Of a stretch of 64,000 bases of DNA, positions 45,009 through 53,003 are shown piece after piece (position 1 is the stretch's first letter; each line of letters starts with the position of its first letter). The stretch is from Planctomonas sp. JC2975 (lineage in GTDB: Bacteria > Actinomycetota > Actinomycetes > Actinomycetales > Microbacteriaceae). The position numbers and the translations under genes are program-made. The stretch covers positions 248,001 through 312,000 of the forward strand of contig NZ_JABEKS010000002.1 of assembly GCF_012985205.1 (NCBI RefSeq), read 5' to 3'. The notes below the pieces were generated by a model. That model did not search any database. It saw only the letters and a list, made by a program, of their open reading frames with translations, and was not told where the DNA came from.

Positions 45009-45107
45009 ATGGACGACCCTCCTTCAGCCAGTTCGCCCAGTTCTCTGCGCCAGCGTTCCCCGCGCCATCCCGTGTTACGGCGCGTCCGGCCGAACGGGAT
45101 CCGGTGA
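45009..45107 (+). CDS. Proline/arginine-rich leader ORF (32 aa) before the CNNM genes
   Basis: A 32-residue frame starting at an ATG 10 bases after TATACT. It begins M-D-D-P-P, holds six prolines and eight arginines, and is Ser-rich in the first half and Arg-rich in the second. Its TGA stop overlaps the GTG start of the CNNM gene (GTGA, 45104-45107), the arrangement of a coupled leader peptide. Acidic residues followed by prolines at the N-terminus are the type of sequence that destabilises translating ribosomes at low magnesium, as in the mgtL leader of Salmonella. CNNM/CorB proteins handle magnesium. The regulatory role is inference; the frame is real but short. Confidence 0.45.
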   Translation: MDDPPSASSPSSLRQRSPRHPVLRRVRPNGIR

Positions 45108-46471
45108 CGCCCGTGTCCGAATGGCTCATGCTCGCCGCGGGCGTCGTGCTCACCGTCGGAACGGGATTCTTCGTCGCCAGCGAGTTCGCGCTCGTCAACC
45201 TCGACCGAGCGGATCTCGAGTCTCGCCGCGACCGCGGCGAGACTCGGCTCGGCATGACGATCGCCGCGCTCAAGATCACCTCGACGCACCTCTCGAGTGC
45301 GCAGCTCGGCATCACGCTGACGACTCTGCTCACCGGCTACCTGATGGAGCCGTCCATCTCGTCCCTCCTGGCCGGCCCGCTCGTCGACATCGGCATTCCG
45401 GCCGCGGCCGTGCCGCCGATCGGCACGGTCGTCGGAATCGTCATCGCGACTCTGTTGTCGATGATCCTCGGCGAACTCGTGCCGAAGGGCTTCGCGCTCG
45501 CGCTCCCGCGCGCCACCGCCAAGATCGTGATCCCGTTCCAGACCGCGTTCACCGCGGTGTTCCGTCCGGCCGTGTTCGTGCTGAACGCGAGCGCTAACGG
45601 CGTGCTGCGCATGTTCGGCGTCGAGCCGAAAGAGGAGCTCTCCGGGGCGCGCAGTGCCGAGGAACTGGCATCCTTGGTCCGTCGGTCGGCGAAGGCCGGC
45701 GTGCTCGAATCGGACACCGCCACGCTCCTCGGCCGCACGCTCCGGTTCTCGGAGCACACGGCATCCGATGTCATGACGCCCAGGCCGCGCGTCGCGAGCG
45801 TGCATCGGTCGGATCCGGCGACGGAGATCTTGGCGCTCGCCAGACAGACCGGATTCTCGCGCTTCCCCGTGATCGACGACGACATCGACGACATCGTCGG
45901 CGTCGTGCACGTGAAGCAGGCCGTCGCGGTGCCGATCGAGCGCAGAGCCCTTGTGCCGGCATCCGCTCTACAGACGGATGCCGTGCGAGTGCCGGAGACG
46001 ATGACCCTCGACACCCTGCTCGGCGAGCTGCGCGGCAAGGGCTACCAGCTGGCGATCGTCGTCGACGAATACGGCGGGACCGCCGGCGTCGCCACGCTGG
46101 AGGATCTCGTCGAGGAGCTCGTCGGCGAGGTGGCCGACGAGCACGACCGCACGAAGGCGGACATCGTGCGCGGCGTCGGATCCGTCACGATCTCCGGCAT
46201 GCTGCGTCCCGACGAGCTCGAGGACCGCACCGGCATCCGCATTCCGGACGACGGACCGTACGAGACCGTCGCCGGCTACGTGATGAACGAGCTGGACAGG
46301 CTGCCCGTTGTGGGCGACGAGGTGCACGTCGACGGCGGCGCGCTGCGCGTCGAGCGCCTCGACGGCCGCCGCGTCGACGCGCTCCGCTTCACGCCCGATC
46401 CGGACCGCGAGTCGCGCCGTGCCGACGATGCGGACGCCGACCACTCTGGACGGGAGCGCGACCATGGCTGA
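45104..46471 (+). CDS. CNNM/CorB family transporter (hemolysin family), long form
   Basis: A 455-residue protein with a DUF21 membrane domain (helices near 5-30, 60-85, 95-120, 130-150), then a CBS pair (about 205-330) and a C-terminal CorC/HlyC domain (about 345-430). Members of this group transport or regulate magnesium and cobalt; older names call them hemolysins. The GTG at 45104 sits inside the stop codon of the leader ORF. A GTG at 45113 is an alternative. The stop overlaps the next CNNM gene by 8 bases, so the two genes form an operon, possibly a heterodimer. Confidence 0.88.
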   Translation: MTPVSEWLMLAAGVVLTVGTGFFVASEFALVNLDRADLESRRDRGETRLGMTIAALKITSTHLSSAQLGITLTTLLTGYLMEPSISSLLAGPLVDIGIPAAAVPPIGTVVGIVIATLLSMILGELVPKGFALALPRATAKIVIPFQTAFTAVFRPAVFVLNASANGVLRMFGVEPKEELSGARSAEELASLVRRSAKAGVLESDTATLLGRTLRFSEHTASDVMTPRPRVASVHRSDPATEILALARQTGFSRFPVIDDDIDDIVGVVHVKQAVAVPIERRALVPASALQTDAVRVPETMTLDTLLGELRGKGYQLAIVVDEYGGTAGVATLEDLVEELVGEVADEHDRTKADIVRGVGSVTISGMLRPDELEDRTGIRIPDDGPYETVAGYVMNELDRLPVVGDEVHVDGGALRVERLDGRRVDALRFTPDPDRESRRADDADADHSGRERDHG

Positions 46472-47501
46472 TTGGGTCGGGATCCTGCTGCTCGTCATCC
46501 TGCTGGCGGGCAATGCGTTCTTCGTCGGCGCCGAGTTCGCCGTCATGTCCGCCAGGCGCTCGCAGATCGAGCCGAGAGCCGAACAGGGCAGCCGAGCCGC
46601 GCGAACAGCCCTCTGGGCCATGGAGCACGCCACGCTCATGCTGGCGACCACACAGCTCGGCATCACGGTGTGCTCACTGCTGATCCTTAACGTGTCGGAA
46701 CCGGCGATCCACCACGCGCTCGAGGCGCCGCTGAAGCTCACCGGGCTCTCTGACGCCTGGATCGGCGGCATTGCCTTCGTGATCGCCCTCGTGCTCGTCA
46801 CGTTCCTGCACGTCGTGTTCGGTGAAATGGTGCCGAAGAACCTGTCGTTCTCCGTGCCGGACAGGGCGGCCATCGTCCTCGCCCCTCCGCTGGTCGGCGT
46901 CGCCAGAGTGCTGCGGCCCATCGTGGTGGCGCTCAACAGCACCTCCAACGGCATCGTGCGGATCTTCGGGGTGAAGCCCGTGAACGAAGCGGTCAGCACG
47001 TTCACGCTCGACGAGGTGGCCACCATCGTCGACCAGTCGACGCGCGAGGGCGTGCTCACCGACCGCACCGGCACGCTCAGCAACGCGTTCGAGTTCTCTG
47101 CCAAGAAGGTGCGCGATGTCGCGCTCGGCCTGCAGACGCTCGTCTGCCTCCCCGAGACCGCGACGCCCGCCGACCTGGAACGCGCGGTCGCCAAGCACGG
47201 CTTCTCGCGCTACGTCATCGTGGATGCCGCCGACGAGCCGGTGGGATACATCCACCTCAAGGACGTGCTCGACCTCGAGCAGGACGGCTACACCGCCCCC
47301 ATCCCGCCGGAGCGATTCCGGCGGCTCACCGTGCTGGAGCCCGACGCCGACATCGAGGACGCGCTCGCCATCATGCGTCGCTCTGGCGGACACGTCGGCC
47401 GCAGCGTCGCCCCTGACGGTGAGACGATGGGCGTCGTGTTCCTCGAGGACATCATCGAGGAACTCGTCGGCGAGGTGCAGGACGCGACCCGGCGGCAGTG
47501 A
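46464..47501 (+). CDS. CNNM/CorB family protein, short form
   Basis: A 345-residue paralogue of the previous gene. DUF21 helices lie in the first 150 residues ([25 protein letters not shown]) and the CBS pair at about 205-335, but the C-terminal CorC/HlyC domain is missing; the protein ends with E-E-L-V-G-E-V-Q-D-A-T-R-R-Q at the end of the CBS pair. It starts 8 bases before the end of the first gene behind GGGAG, so it is co-translated. Such long/short pairs are common in actinobacteria. Confidence 0.86.
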   Translation: MADWVGILLLVILLAGNAFFVGAEFAVMSARRSQIEPRAEQGSRAARTALWAMEHATLMLATTQLGITVCSLLILNVSEPAIHHALEAPLKLTGLSDAWIGGIAFVIALVLVTFLHVVFGEMVPKNLSFSVPDRAAIVLAPPLVGVARVLRPIVVALNSTSNGIVRIFGVKPVNEAVSTFTLDEVATIVDQSTREGVLTDRTGTLSNAFEFSAKKVRDVALGLQTLVCLPETATPADLERAVAKHGFSRYVIVDAADEPVGYIHLKDVLDLEQDGYTAPIPPERFRRLTVLEPDADIEDALAIMRRSGGHVGRSVAPDGETMGVVFLEDIIEELVGEVQDATRRQ

Positions 47502-47576
47502 CGCCCAGACGGTGATGCTGAGCCGACGCCGCGACGTCGACACGGATGAGTTCGGACTGCCGGGCCGAGGTACCGA

Positions 47577-48347
47577 ATGCAGCAGACTGACGTGATGACC
47601 TCACGCAGTTCTGTCCTTCTGACCGGTGCCGGACGGGCGTCGAGCATCGCCCATGGCATCGCACGAGACCTCGCGGCCGATGGCTGGGATCTCGCGTTGA
47701 CCACCTGGAGGAGGTACGACGACACGGCGGGCTACGGCGGCGGCAGCGGCGACGTCGCGGAGCTCGTCGACGACCTCACGGCTGCAGGAGCCCACGTGCA
47801 CCTGATGGACGCGGATCTCTCCGATCCCGAGGTGCCGGCACGGGTCGTGCGCGAGGCTGCTGCGAAGTTGGGCGGACTCGACGCCCTCGTGCTGTCCCAC
47901 GCGCATGGTGCAGACTCCTCGATCCTGGACACGACCGTGGAGAGCTTCGACAAGCACTTCGCCGTCAACGTGCGTGCCGCGTGGCTGCTCATCCGCGAGT
48001 TCGCACGGTTGGAGCGCGCCTCTGGCCGTATCGTCGCGCTGACGAGCGACCACATCGTGCACAACATGCCGTACGGCGCCAGCAAGGGCGCTCTCGACAG
48101 GATCGTCATCGCGGCGGCAGGGGAGCTCGGTCACCTCGGCATCACGGCGAACCTCGTGAACCCGGGCCCCATCGACACCGGCTGGATGGACGACCAGACC
48201 CGCGTCGCGCTGACCGCCATGCAGCCGACAGGGAGGCTCGGCACACCGCACGACGCGGCCGAGCTGGTGAGGTTCCTGCTGTCGGAGCAGGGGAGCTGGA
48301 TCACCGGCCAGCTCATCAAGAGCGACGGCGGCTTTTCCACGCACTGA
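47577..48347 (+). CDS. Short-chain dehydrogenase/reductase
   Basis: A 256-residue Rossmann-fold protein. The cofactor loop reads L-T-G-A-G-R-A-S-S-I-A-H-G-I-A, which keeps T-G but has a longer insertion than the classical T-G-x3-G-x-G. The Y-x3-K pair is in Y-G-A-S-K (about residue 163), after a T-S-D-H segment. The C-terminus has G-S-W-I-T-G-Q-L-I, close to the classical G-x-x-I-x-G-x-x-x-x-x-D-G-G. The substrate is unknown. ATG 47577 follows GAGG; a second ATG at 47595 stands 6 bases after CAGACT and could be a leaderless start. Confidence 0.85.
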   Translation: MQQTDVMTSRSSVLLTGAGRASSIAHGIARDLAADGWDLALTTWRRYDDTAGYGGGSGDVAELVDDLTAAGAHVHLMDADLSDPEVPARVVREAAAKLGGLDALVLSHAHGADSSILDTTVESFDKHFAVNVRAAWLLIREFARLERASGRIVALTSDHIVHNMPYGASKGALDRIVIAAAGELGHLGITANLVNPGPIDTGWMDDQTRVALTAMQPTGRLGTPHDAAELVRFLLSEQGSWITGQLIKSDGGFSTH

Positions 48348-48394
48348 CGCGTTGTGTCGTCTCGCGCTCGCCGGCCGAGCCGAGGCCGCCGCGC

Positions 48395-49471
48395 TCAGCG
48401 CCAGCGCGCCCGAAGGTACTGCGGCGGCCAGTAGGCGAGGTCGACGCCGAGCTCGTGCGCCGCCCGAAGCGGGAAGTGCGGGTCGCGCAGCAGCTCGCGG
48501 GCGAGGGAGACGGCATCTGCTCGCCCTGATCGCACGATTTCGGCCGCCTGGGACGGCTCCGTGATGATGCCCACCGCAGACACGGGCAGACCCGTCGAAT
48601 GCTTGACCCGCTCGGCGAACGGCACCTGGTAGCCGGGACCGATCGGGATGTCGGCCTGCACGTTGCCGCCCGACGAGATGTCGAAGAAGTCGGCACCGGC
48701 GTCCGCGCACCAGCCGGCGACGGTGGCGCAGGCATCGACGTCCCACCCGGTCGGCGCCCAGTCGCTCGCCGAGAATCGCACGAAGAGCGGCAGCTCGCCG
48801 ATGACCGCCCGAACGGATGAGACGACCCTCAGCAGCAGACGAGCCCTGTTCTCGAGACTCCCGCCATAGGCATCCGTGCGCCGGTTGCTGGCGGGGGAGA
48901 GGAACTCGTGCAACAGGTAGCCGTGCGCGGCGTGGAGTTCCACCATGCCGAAGCCGGCGCGGACGGCGCGGGCAGCGGCATCCGCGAAGTCCGACACGAT
49001 CGCCTCGAGCCCGTCGGCGTCGAGCTCCGTCGGTACGGCGAAGCCGTCGAAGGCGATCGACGACGGCGCGACAGTGGGCCAGCCGCCGTGCTCTTCGGGG
49101 ATGGATCCGTGCCGGCCCTCCTCGCCCCACGGAGCCCACGTCGACGCCTTGCGGCCGGCGTGCGCCAGCTGGATGCCCGGCACCGCACCCTGCGAGGCGA
49201 CGTACGCCGCGATCGGACGCCAGGCATCGGCCTGCTCGTCGTTCCACAGGCCCGTGTCGCGGTCGGAGATGCGGCCCTCCGCCGAGACGGCCGTCGCCTC
49301 GGCTACGACCAACGAGCTGCCGCCGGCCGCGATGGATCCCAGGTGCACGAGGTGCCACGACGTGGGGACGCCGTCGCGTGCCATCACCGAGTACTGGCAC
49401 ATCGGGGCGGTGAAGATGCGGTTGCGCAGACGGGTTCCGCGGATCTGGATCGGGTCGAAGAGCTCGGACAT
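48395..49471 (-). CDS. Old Yellow Enzyme-type NADH:flavin oxidoreductase (YqjM-like)
   Basis: A 358-residue FMN enzyme. Active-site elements of the YqjM subgroup are A-P-M-C-Q-Y-S (the Cys controlling flavin potential), H-A-A-H-G-Y-L-L (the substrate-binding His pair) and A-V-G-I-I-T-E-P-S, with the phosphate loop near the end (A-D-A-V-S-L-A-R-E-L-L-R-D). It reduces activated C=C bonds, often of electrophilic stress compounds. GGGGGAAACGTCC precedes ATG 49471. It follows the HAD gene by 15 bases on the same strand, so the two are probably an operon. Confidence 0.92.
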   Translation of the reverse strand: MSELFDPIQIRGTRLRNRIFTAPMCQYSVMARDGVPTSWHLVHLGSIAAGGSSLVVAEATAVSAEGRISDRDTGLWNDEQADAWRPIAAYVASQGAVPGIQLAHAGRKASTWAPWGEEGRHGSIPEEHGGWPTVAPSSIAFDGFAVPTELDADGLEAIVSDFADAAARAVRAGFGMVELHAAHGYLLHEFLSPASNRRTDAYGGSLENRARLLLRVVSSVRAVIGELPLFVRFSASDWAPTGWDVDACATVAGWCADAGADFFDISSGGNVQADIPIGPGYQVPFAERVKHSTGLPVSAVGIITEPSQAAEIVRSGRADAVSLARELLRDPHFPLRAAHELGVDLAYWPPQYLRARWR

Positions 49472-49486
49472 GGACGTTTCCCCCGC

Positions 49487-50104
49487 TCAGCCTTCGAGTG
49501 CGGTCAAGAACGCCCGGAGGTCGGCGGGCCCGGTGAAGACGTGCCCTGTGATGCCGATCGCCTCCGCACCCTCGACGTTCTCCGGTTTGTTGTCGATGAA
49601 GACCGCGTGCGCGGCGTCGATGCCGAGCTCGTCGAGCGCGTGGCGGAAGATGGCGGCATCTGGCTTGACCAGCAGCAGCTCACCCGAGACGAACACGCGC
49701 TCGAAGAGCGATCCGATGAGCCCCTGCCGGAAGTAGCTGCCGAAGTCGGCGCCGGCGTTCGACAGCAGCGCAAGCCGCGTGCCGCCGTCGCGGAGGTCGA
49801 CGAGCACGTCGATCGTGCCGGGGTCCACGCTCAGCCAGCCGCGGAAATCCGTCACCCACAGCAGATGCAGCGTGCTCTCCGACCATTGCGCGTGCGTGTC
49901 GGCCTCGATCCGCCTCCAGTAGTCGTGGATGCTGACCGTTCCCTGGTCGAGCCCGTCTCGATGTCCCCAGTACGACGGCCAGAACGCGTCGGGATCGACG
50001 CCCGCCACCTCGATGAGCGCCTGCCGGTCCGCTTCGCTCGGGCTGAGGGAGATGACCTCGCCGTAATCGAAGATGACCACGCGGTCTGGCAGGGAGATGG
50101 GCAT
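49487..50104 (-). CDS. HAD family hydrolase
   Basis: A 205-residue HAD-superfamily phosphatase. Motif I is I-F-D-Y-G-E-V, which is the D-x-G form used by YihX-type sugar phosphatases rather than D-x-D; motif II is L-L-S-N-A, motif III a Lys in L-V-K-P-D, and motif IV F-I-D-N-K-P-E-N-V. A helical cap lies between residues 20 and 80. The substrate is unknown. It is the first gene of a two-gene leftward unit with the flavin reductase and is divergent from nnrD. Confidence 0.85.
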   Translation of the reverse strand: MPISLPDRVVIFDYGEVISLSPSEADRQALIEVAGVDPDAFWPSYWGHRDGLDQGTVSIHDYWRRIEADTHAQWSESTLHLLWVTDFRGWLSVDPGTIDVLVDLRDGGTRLALLSNAGADFGSYFRQGLIGSLFERVFVSGELLLVKPDAAIFRHALDELGIDAAHAVFIDNKPENVEGAEAIGITGHVFTGPADLRAFLTALEG

Positions 50105-50136
50105 CGTGAGCCTTTCGTCGTCGTGCTGTGAAAACC

Positions 50137-50142
50137 TATCGT
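50137..50142 (+). promoter_or_regulatory. Leaderless -10 of nnrD
   Basis: TATCGT stands exactly 6 bases (GATGGC) before ATG 50149. The divergent HAD gene starts 33 bases away on the other strand. Confidence 0.55.
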
Positions 50143-50148
50143 GATGGC

Positions 50149-51039
50149 ATGACTACCGACGCGGAGCACGATCGCGGCCAGCCCGCACGCCGTCGCTGGA
50201 CGCTGGAGGATTGCCGCGACTGGATCGCCGTTCCCGGCGTCGACGACGACAAGTACTCGCGTGGGGTGCTCGGCATGGCCACAGGCTCGGACCGGTATCC
50301 GGGAGCGGCCGTGCTCGGGGCCGAGGCTGCTGCGCGCACCGGCATCGGCATGATCCGCTACGTCGGCGACGACGTGCCGGCCGGGCTCATCCTGCAGCGG
50401 CGTCCTGAAGTCGTCACTGTCGCTGGACGAGTGCAAGCCTGGCTGCTCGGATCAGGCACGGATGCCGCACACCGTGACCCCGCCGCCACCGACCGCCTGC
50501 GCTCGGCGCTCGCCGAAGGCGTTCCGGCGGTCGTCGATGCGGGGGCCCTGGATCTTCTCGCGGTGGCGCGTGGTCCGGTCGTCGTCACTCCGCACTACCG
50601 CGAGCTGTCGCGGCTGCTCGCGGAGGAGGGCGTGAGCGCATCCGCCTCCGACATCGCTGCGGATCCGGCGGCTTGGGCAGTGCGCGCCGCACGCGCAAAA
50701 GGGGTCGTCGTTCTGCTCAAGGGACACGTGACGCACGTGGCCGCCCCGTCCGGCGAGGTGCTGGACGTCAGCACGGGACCGGATGCCGGCTGGCTGGCCA
50801 CCGCCGGAAGCGGCGACGTGCTCGGCGGCATCCTCGGGGCCCTCGTCGCGACCCACGCCGACGCCGTCGCCGAAGGCGGGGCGGAAGCCATGGCCCGCCT
50901 GGCGGCGACCGCCGCTGCTCTGCACGGTGCGGCCGCAGCTCTCGCGAGTTCTCGGCACGGCGGCGGACCGATCGTCGCCCTCGATGTCGCAGACGCGGTT
51001 TCCGCCGTGATCGGCCCGATCGTCGACGATGGGACGTGA
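50149..51039 (+). CDS. nnrD: ADP-dependent NAD(P)H-hydrate dehydratase
   Basis: A 296-residue ribokinase-like repair enzyme that restores NAD(P)H from its damaged hydrated form. The nucleotide-binding text T-A-G-S-G-D-V-L-G-G-I (about residue 223) and V-D-A-G-A-L-D-L-L are diagnostic, and T-P-H-Y-R-E-L-S-R matches the family. It has only the dehydratase domain, without the fused epimerase found in many bacteria. ATG 50149 is preferred to the ATG at 50143 because of the leaderless -10. An operon with the following gene is possible (38-base gap). Confidence 0.9.
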   Translation: MTTDAEHDRGQPARRRWTLEDCRDWIAVPGVDDDKYSRGVLGMATGSDRYPGAAVLGAEAAARTGIGMIRYVGDDVPAGLILQRRPEVVTVAGRVQAWLLGSGTDAAHRDPAATDRLRSALAEGVPAVVDAGALDLLAVARGPVVVTPHYRELSRLLAEEGVSASASDIAADPAAWAVRAARAKGVVVLLKGHVTHVAAPSGEVLDVSTGPDAGWLATAGSGDVLGGILGALVATHADAVAEGGAEAMARLAATAAALHGAAAALASSRHGGGPIVALDVADAVSAVIGPIVDDGT

Positions 51040-51077
51040 GTCGGACAGCCCTCCTGGGCTCGGTAGCATTTAGGACT

Positions 51078-52484
51078 ATGGCGACCGACACCGCGACCGA
51101 GGGGCGGTCAGACACCGCGCCCGGCGCGCGCGAAACTCTGCTGCGACTGAGCCACAACCCTTACGCGCAGTGGGGTGCGTTCCTGATCGTGCACGTCGTG
51201 CTCTGGCTGTGCGGCCTGTATGGAGCAGGGATGCCGCTCGGCGATGTCACGATCGTCTACCTGCCATGGGCGCAGGACGCGCAGCTGGGGCATCAGTTCA
51301 TGGGTGTGACGGCGCCGTGGGTGTATCCGCTGGTGGCTATGGTGCCGATCCTGATCCCGCTCCTGGCTGGGCCGGACAACTACGTCATGGCCTGGCTGGC
51401 CATGGTGACCGTCTTCGATGTGATCGCGTTCGCCGTTCTCGTCACCCGCAGGAGGAATCGTGCGACGGCAGCTGCCTGGTGGTGGCTCGCCTTCCTGCTG
51501 CTCCTCGGACCGGTCGTGCTCGGGCGCCTCGATGCCGTCTCCGTCGCCATCGTCATCGTGGCCCTTGTCTGGCTCGCGGCACGGCCCCGGGCGGCGGCGA
51601 TCCTGCTGGCGGTGGCGACCTGGATCAAGGTCTGGCCCGCAGGCATCATCCTCGCGATCCTGATCGCGTCTCGCCGCAGGTGGCGGATGCTCGGATACGT
51701 ACTGGCCGCGAGCGCCGCGATCGTGATCCTCGGCGTGGCCTTCGGCGGGCTCTCCAACCTGTTCAGCTTCGTCACGCAGCAGACGGGACGCGGGCTCCAG
51801 ATCGAGGCTCCGATCAGCGCGCCCTGGTTCTGGGCGGCGGCGCTGCACGCGCCGGGCAGCTTCATCTACTACGACCAGAATCTGCTGACGTTCCAGGTGA
51901 TGGGACGCGGCATCGACGTCGCCAGTGCCGCGATGACGCTCGCACTCGCCATTGCCGTGATCGTCGTCGTACTGATCGGGCTGCGTGCCGTGATGCGCAA
52001 GGCACCGACATCCCTCGTGCTGCCGCAGCTCTCGCTGGCGATCGTCACCTCGCTCATCGCGTTCAACAAGGTGGGATCGCCTCAGTACATCGCCTGGCTG
52101 GCCGCACCCGTCGTGCTCGGTCTTCTGATGTCGGGACGCCGGTTCCTCACCCCGGCCATCCTCGTCGGCGTGACGGCAGGGCTCACGCAGCTCTTCTACC
52201 CGTGGCTGTACCTGGAGCTGCTGAACCTGAACGCATGGGTCCTCGCCATCGTCACCGTGCGCAACGTGATGCTCTTCGTCGTGCTCGGCTGGTCCGTCGT
52301 CGCGCTATGGCGCACCGGCAGCGGGCGTGCAGCACGCGGCGGCGTGTCGCGGGCGGAGACATCCGACAGCCGGGTGTGGCCGCTGAACAGAGCGGATGCC
52401 GCGCCCGGCGACGACCTGCCCATCGAAGCACCGGCCGCTCGCGTCAGCCCGTCGGCAGACGAGCTCTTCCCGCAGCAGCTCTGA
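51078..52484 (+). CDS. GT87-like membrane protein (DUF2029 type)
   Basis: A 468-residue protein with about nine or ten membrane helices from residue 33 to 405 and a hydrophilic N-terminus and C-terminus. A conserved Asp in the first loop (P-L-G-D-V-T-I-V-Y-L-P-W-A) and a W-I-K-V-W-P motif fit the GT87/DUF2029 group of polyprenol-phosphate-mannose-dependent alpha-mannosyltransferases, although the acceptor is unknown. The last 70 residues are Arg/Ala/Pro-rich and probably cytosolic. TAGCAT stands 8 bases before the start ATG. The assignment is by overall architecture and two motifs. Confidence 0.72.
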   Translation: MATDTATEGRSDTAPGARETLLRLSHNPYAQWGAFLIVHVVLWLCGLYGAGMPLGDVTIVYLPWAQDAQLGHQFMGVTAPWVYPLVAMVPILIPLLAGPDNYVMAWLAMVTVFDVIAFAVLVTRRRNRATAAAWWWLAFLLLLGPVVLGRLDAVSVAIVIVALVWLAARPRAAAILLAVATWIKVWPAGIILAILIASRRRWRMLGYVLAASAAIVILGVAFGGLSNLFSFVTQQTGRGLQIEAPISAPWFWAAALHAPGSFIYYDQNLLTFQVMGRGIDVASAAMTLALAIAVIVVVLIGLRAVMRKAPTSLVLPQLSLAIVTSLIAFNKVGSPQYIAWLAAPVVLGLLMSGRRFLTPAILVGVTAGLTQLFYPWLYLELLNLNAWVLAIVTVRNVMLFVVLGWSVVALWRTGSGRAARGGVSRAETSDSRVWPLNRADAAPGDDLPIEAPAARVSPSADELFPQQL

Positions 52485-52583
52485 CGCGATTCACCGGGCG
52501 GAGCGGATGCCGGGCCTCGCGTCTCCGGTCCGCCGACGCAGACTGGTTCTGCACCCCTCAGCCGCCGATCGGAAGGACTCATC

Positions 52584-52895
52584 ATGCTCGTCGCATTCTC
52601 CGTAGCACCCAGCGGAACGGGAAGCGGGGGCGACTCCGTGCACGACGCCGTTGCGGCGGCAGTGCGGATCGTCCGCGACTCCGGCCTTCCGAACCGCACC
52701 GACTCGATGTTCACCACGATCGAGGGCACGTGGGACGAGGTCTTCGACGTCATCAAGCGCGCGACGGATGCCGTCGGCGCGTACGGTTCGCGGGTTTCCC
52801 TGGTGCTGAAGGCGGACATCCGCCCGGGCCACACGGGCGAGCTCACCGGCAAGGTGGAGCGCCTCGAGGCTGCGCTGGACGCCCAGCAGCGCTGA
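52584..52895 (+). CDS. Thiamine-binding / MTH1187-type protein
   Basis: A 103-residue protein of the DUF77/YqgV family: M-L-V-A-F-S-V-A-P-S-G at the start, a central D-S-M-F-T-T-I-E-G and a V-S-L-V-L-K-A-D-I-R-P-G segment near the end. Members form ferredoxin-like tetramers and some bind thiamine. GGAAGGAC precedes ATG 52584. No thiamine gene is adjacent, so the role stays open. Confidence 0.85.
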   Translation: MLVAFSVAPSGTGSGGDSVHDAVAAAVRIVRDSGLPNRTDSMFTTIEGTWDEVFDVIKRATDAVGAYGSRVSLVLKADIRPGHTGELTGKVERLEAALDAQQR

Positions 52896-52932
52896 CGGTT
52901 GCCGACGGCTCGCCGGAAGGCATGGGCGATTT

Positions 52933-52981
52933 CGTGACGTCCGAAATCGATTCGTCATCGAATCGATTCGAGAACGTCACG
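52933..52981. promoter_or_regulatory. Nested palindromic operator before the MFS gene
   Basis: The core is a perfect inverted repeat of 10-bp arms, AATCGATTCG (52945-52954) and CGAATCGATT (52959-52968), around TCAT. It is flanked by an outer pair, CGTGACGT (52933-52940) and ACGTCACG (52974-52981). The outer right arm lies between the core and the -10, and the core reaches the -35 region. No regulator gene is next to it, so the binding protein is encoded elsewhere. Confidence 0.65.
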
Positions 52982-52990
52982 TCCGACGCC

Positions 52991-52996
52991 TAGCAT
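52991..52996 (+). promoter_or_regulatory. Leaderless -10 of the MFS gene
   Basis: TAGCAT stands 7 bases before ATG 53004. The -35 region (about 52967-52972, TTCGAG) overlaps the right arm of the palindromic core, so repression by occlusion is plausible. Confidence 0.5.
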
Positions 52997-53003
52997 TGAC
53001 CAC

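Noticed and set aside
49487-50104. HAD protein with a damaged catalytic motif (D-x-G instead of D-x-D)
   Set aside because: The D-x-G form is normal in YihX-type members of the superfamily.
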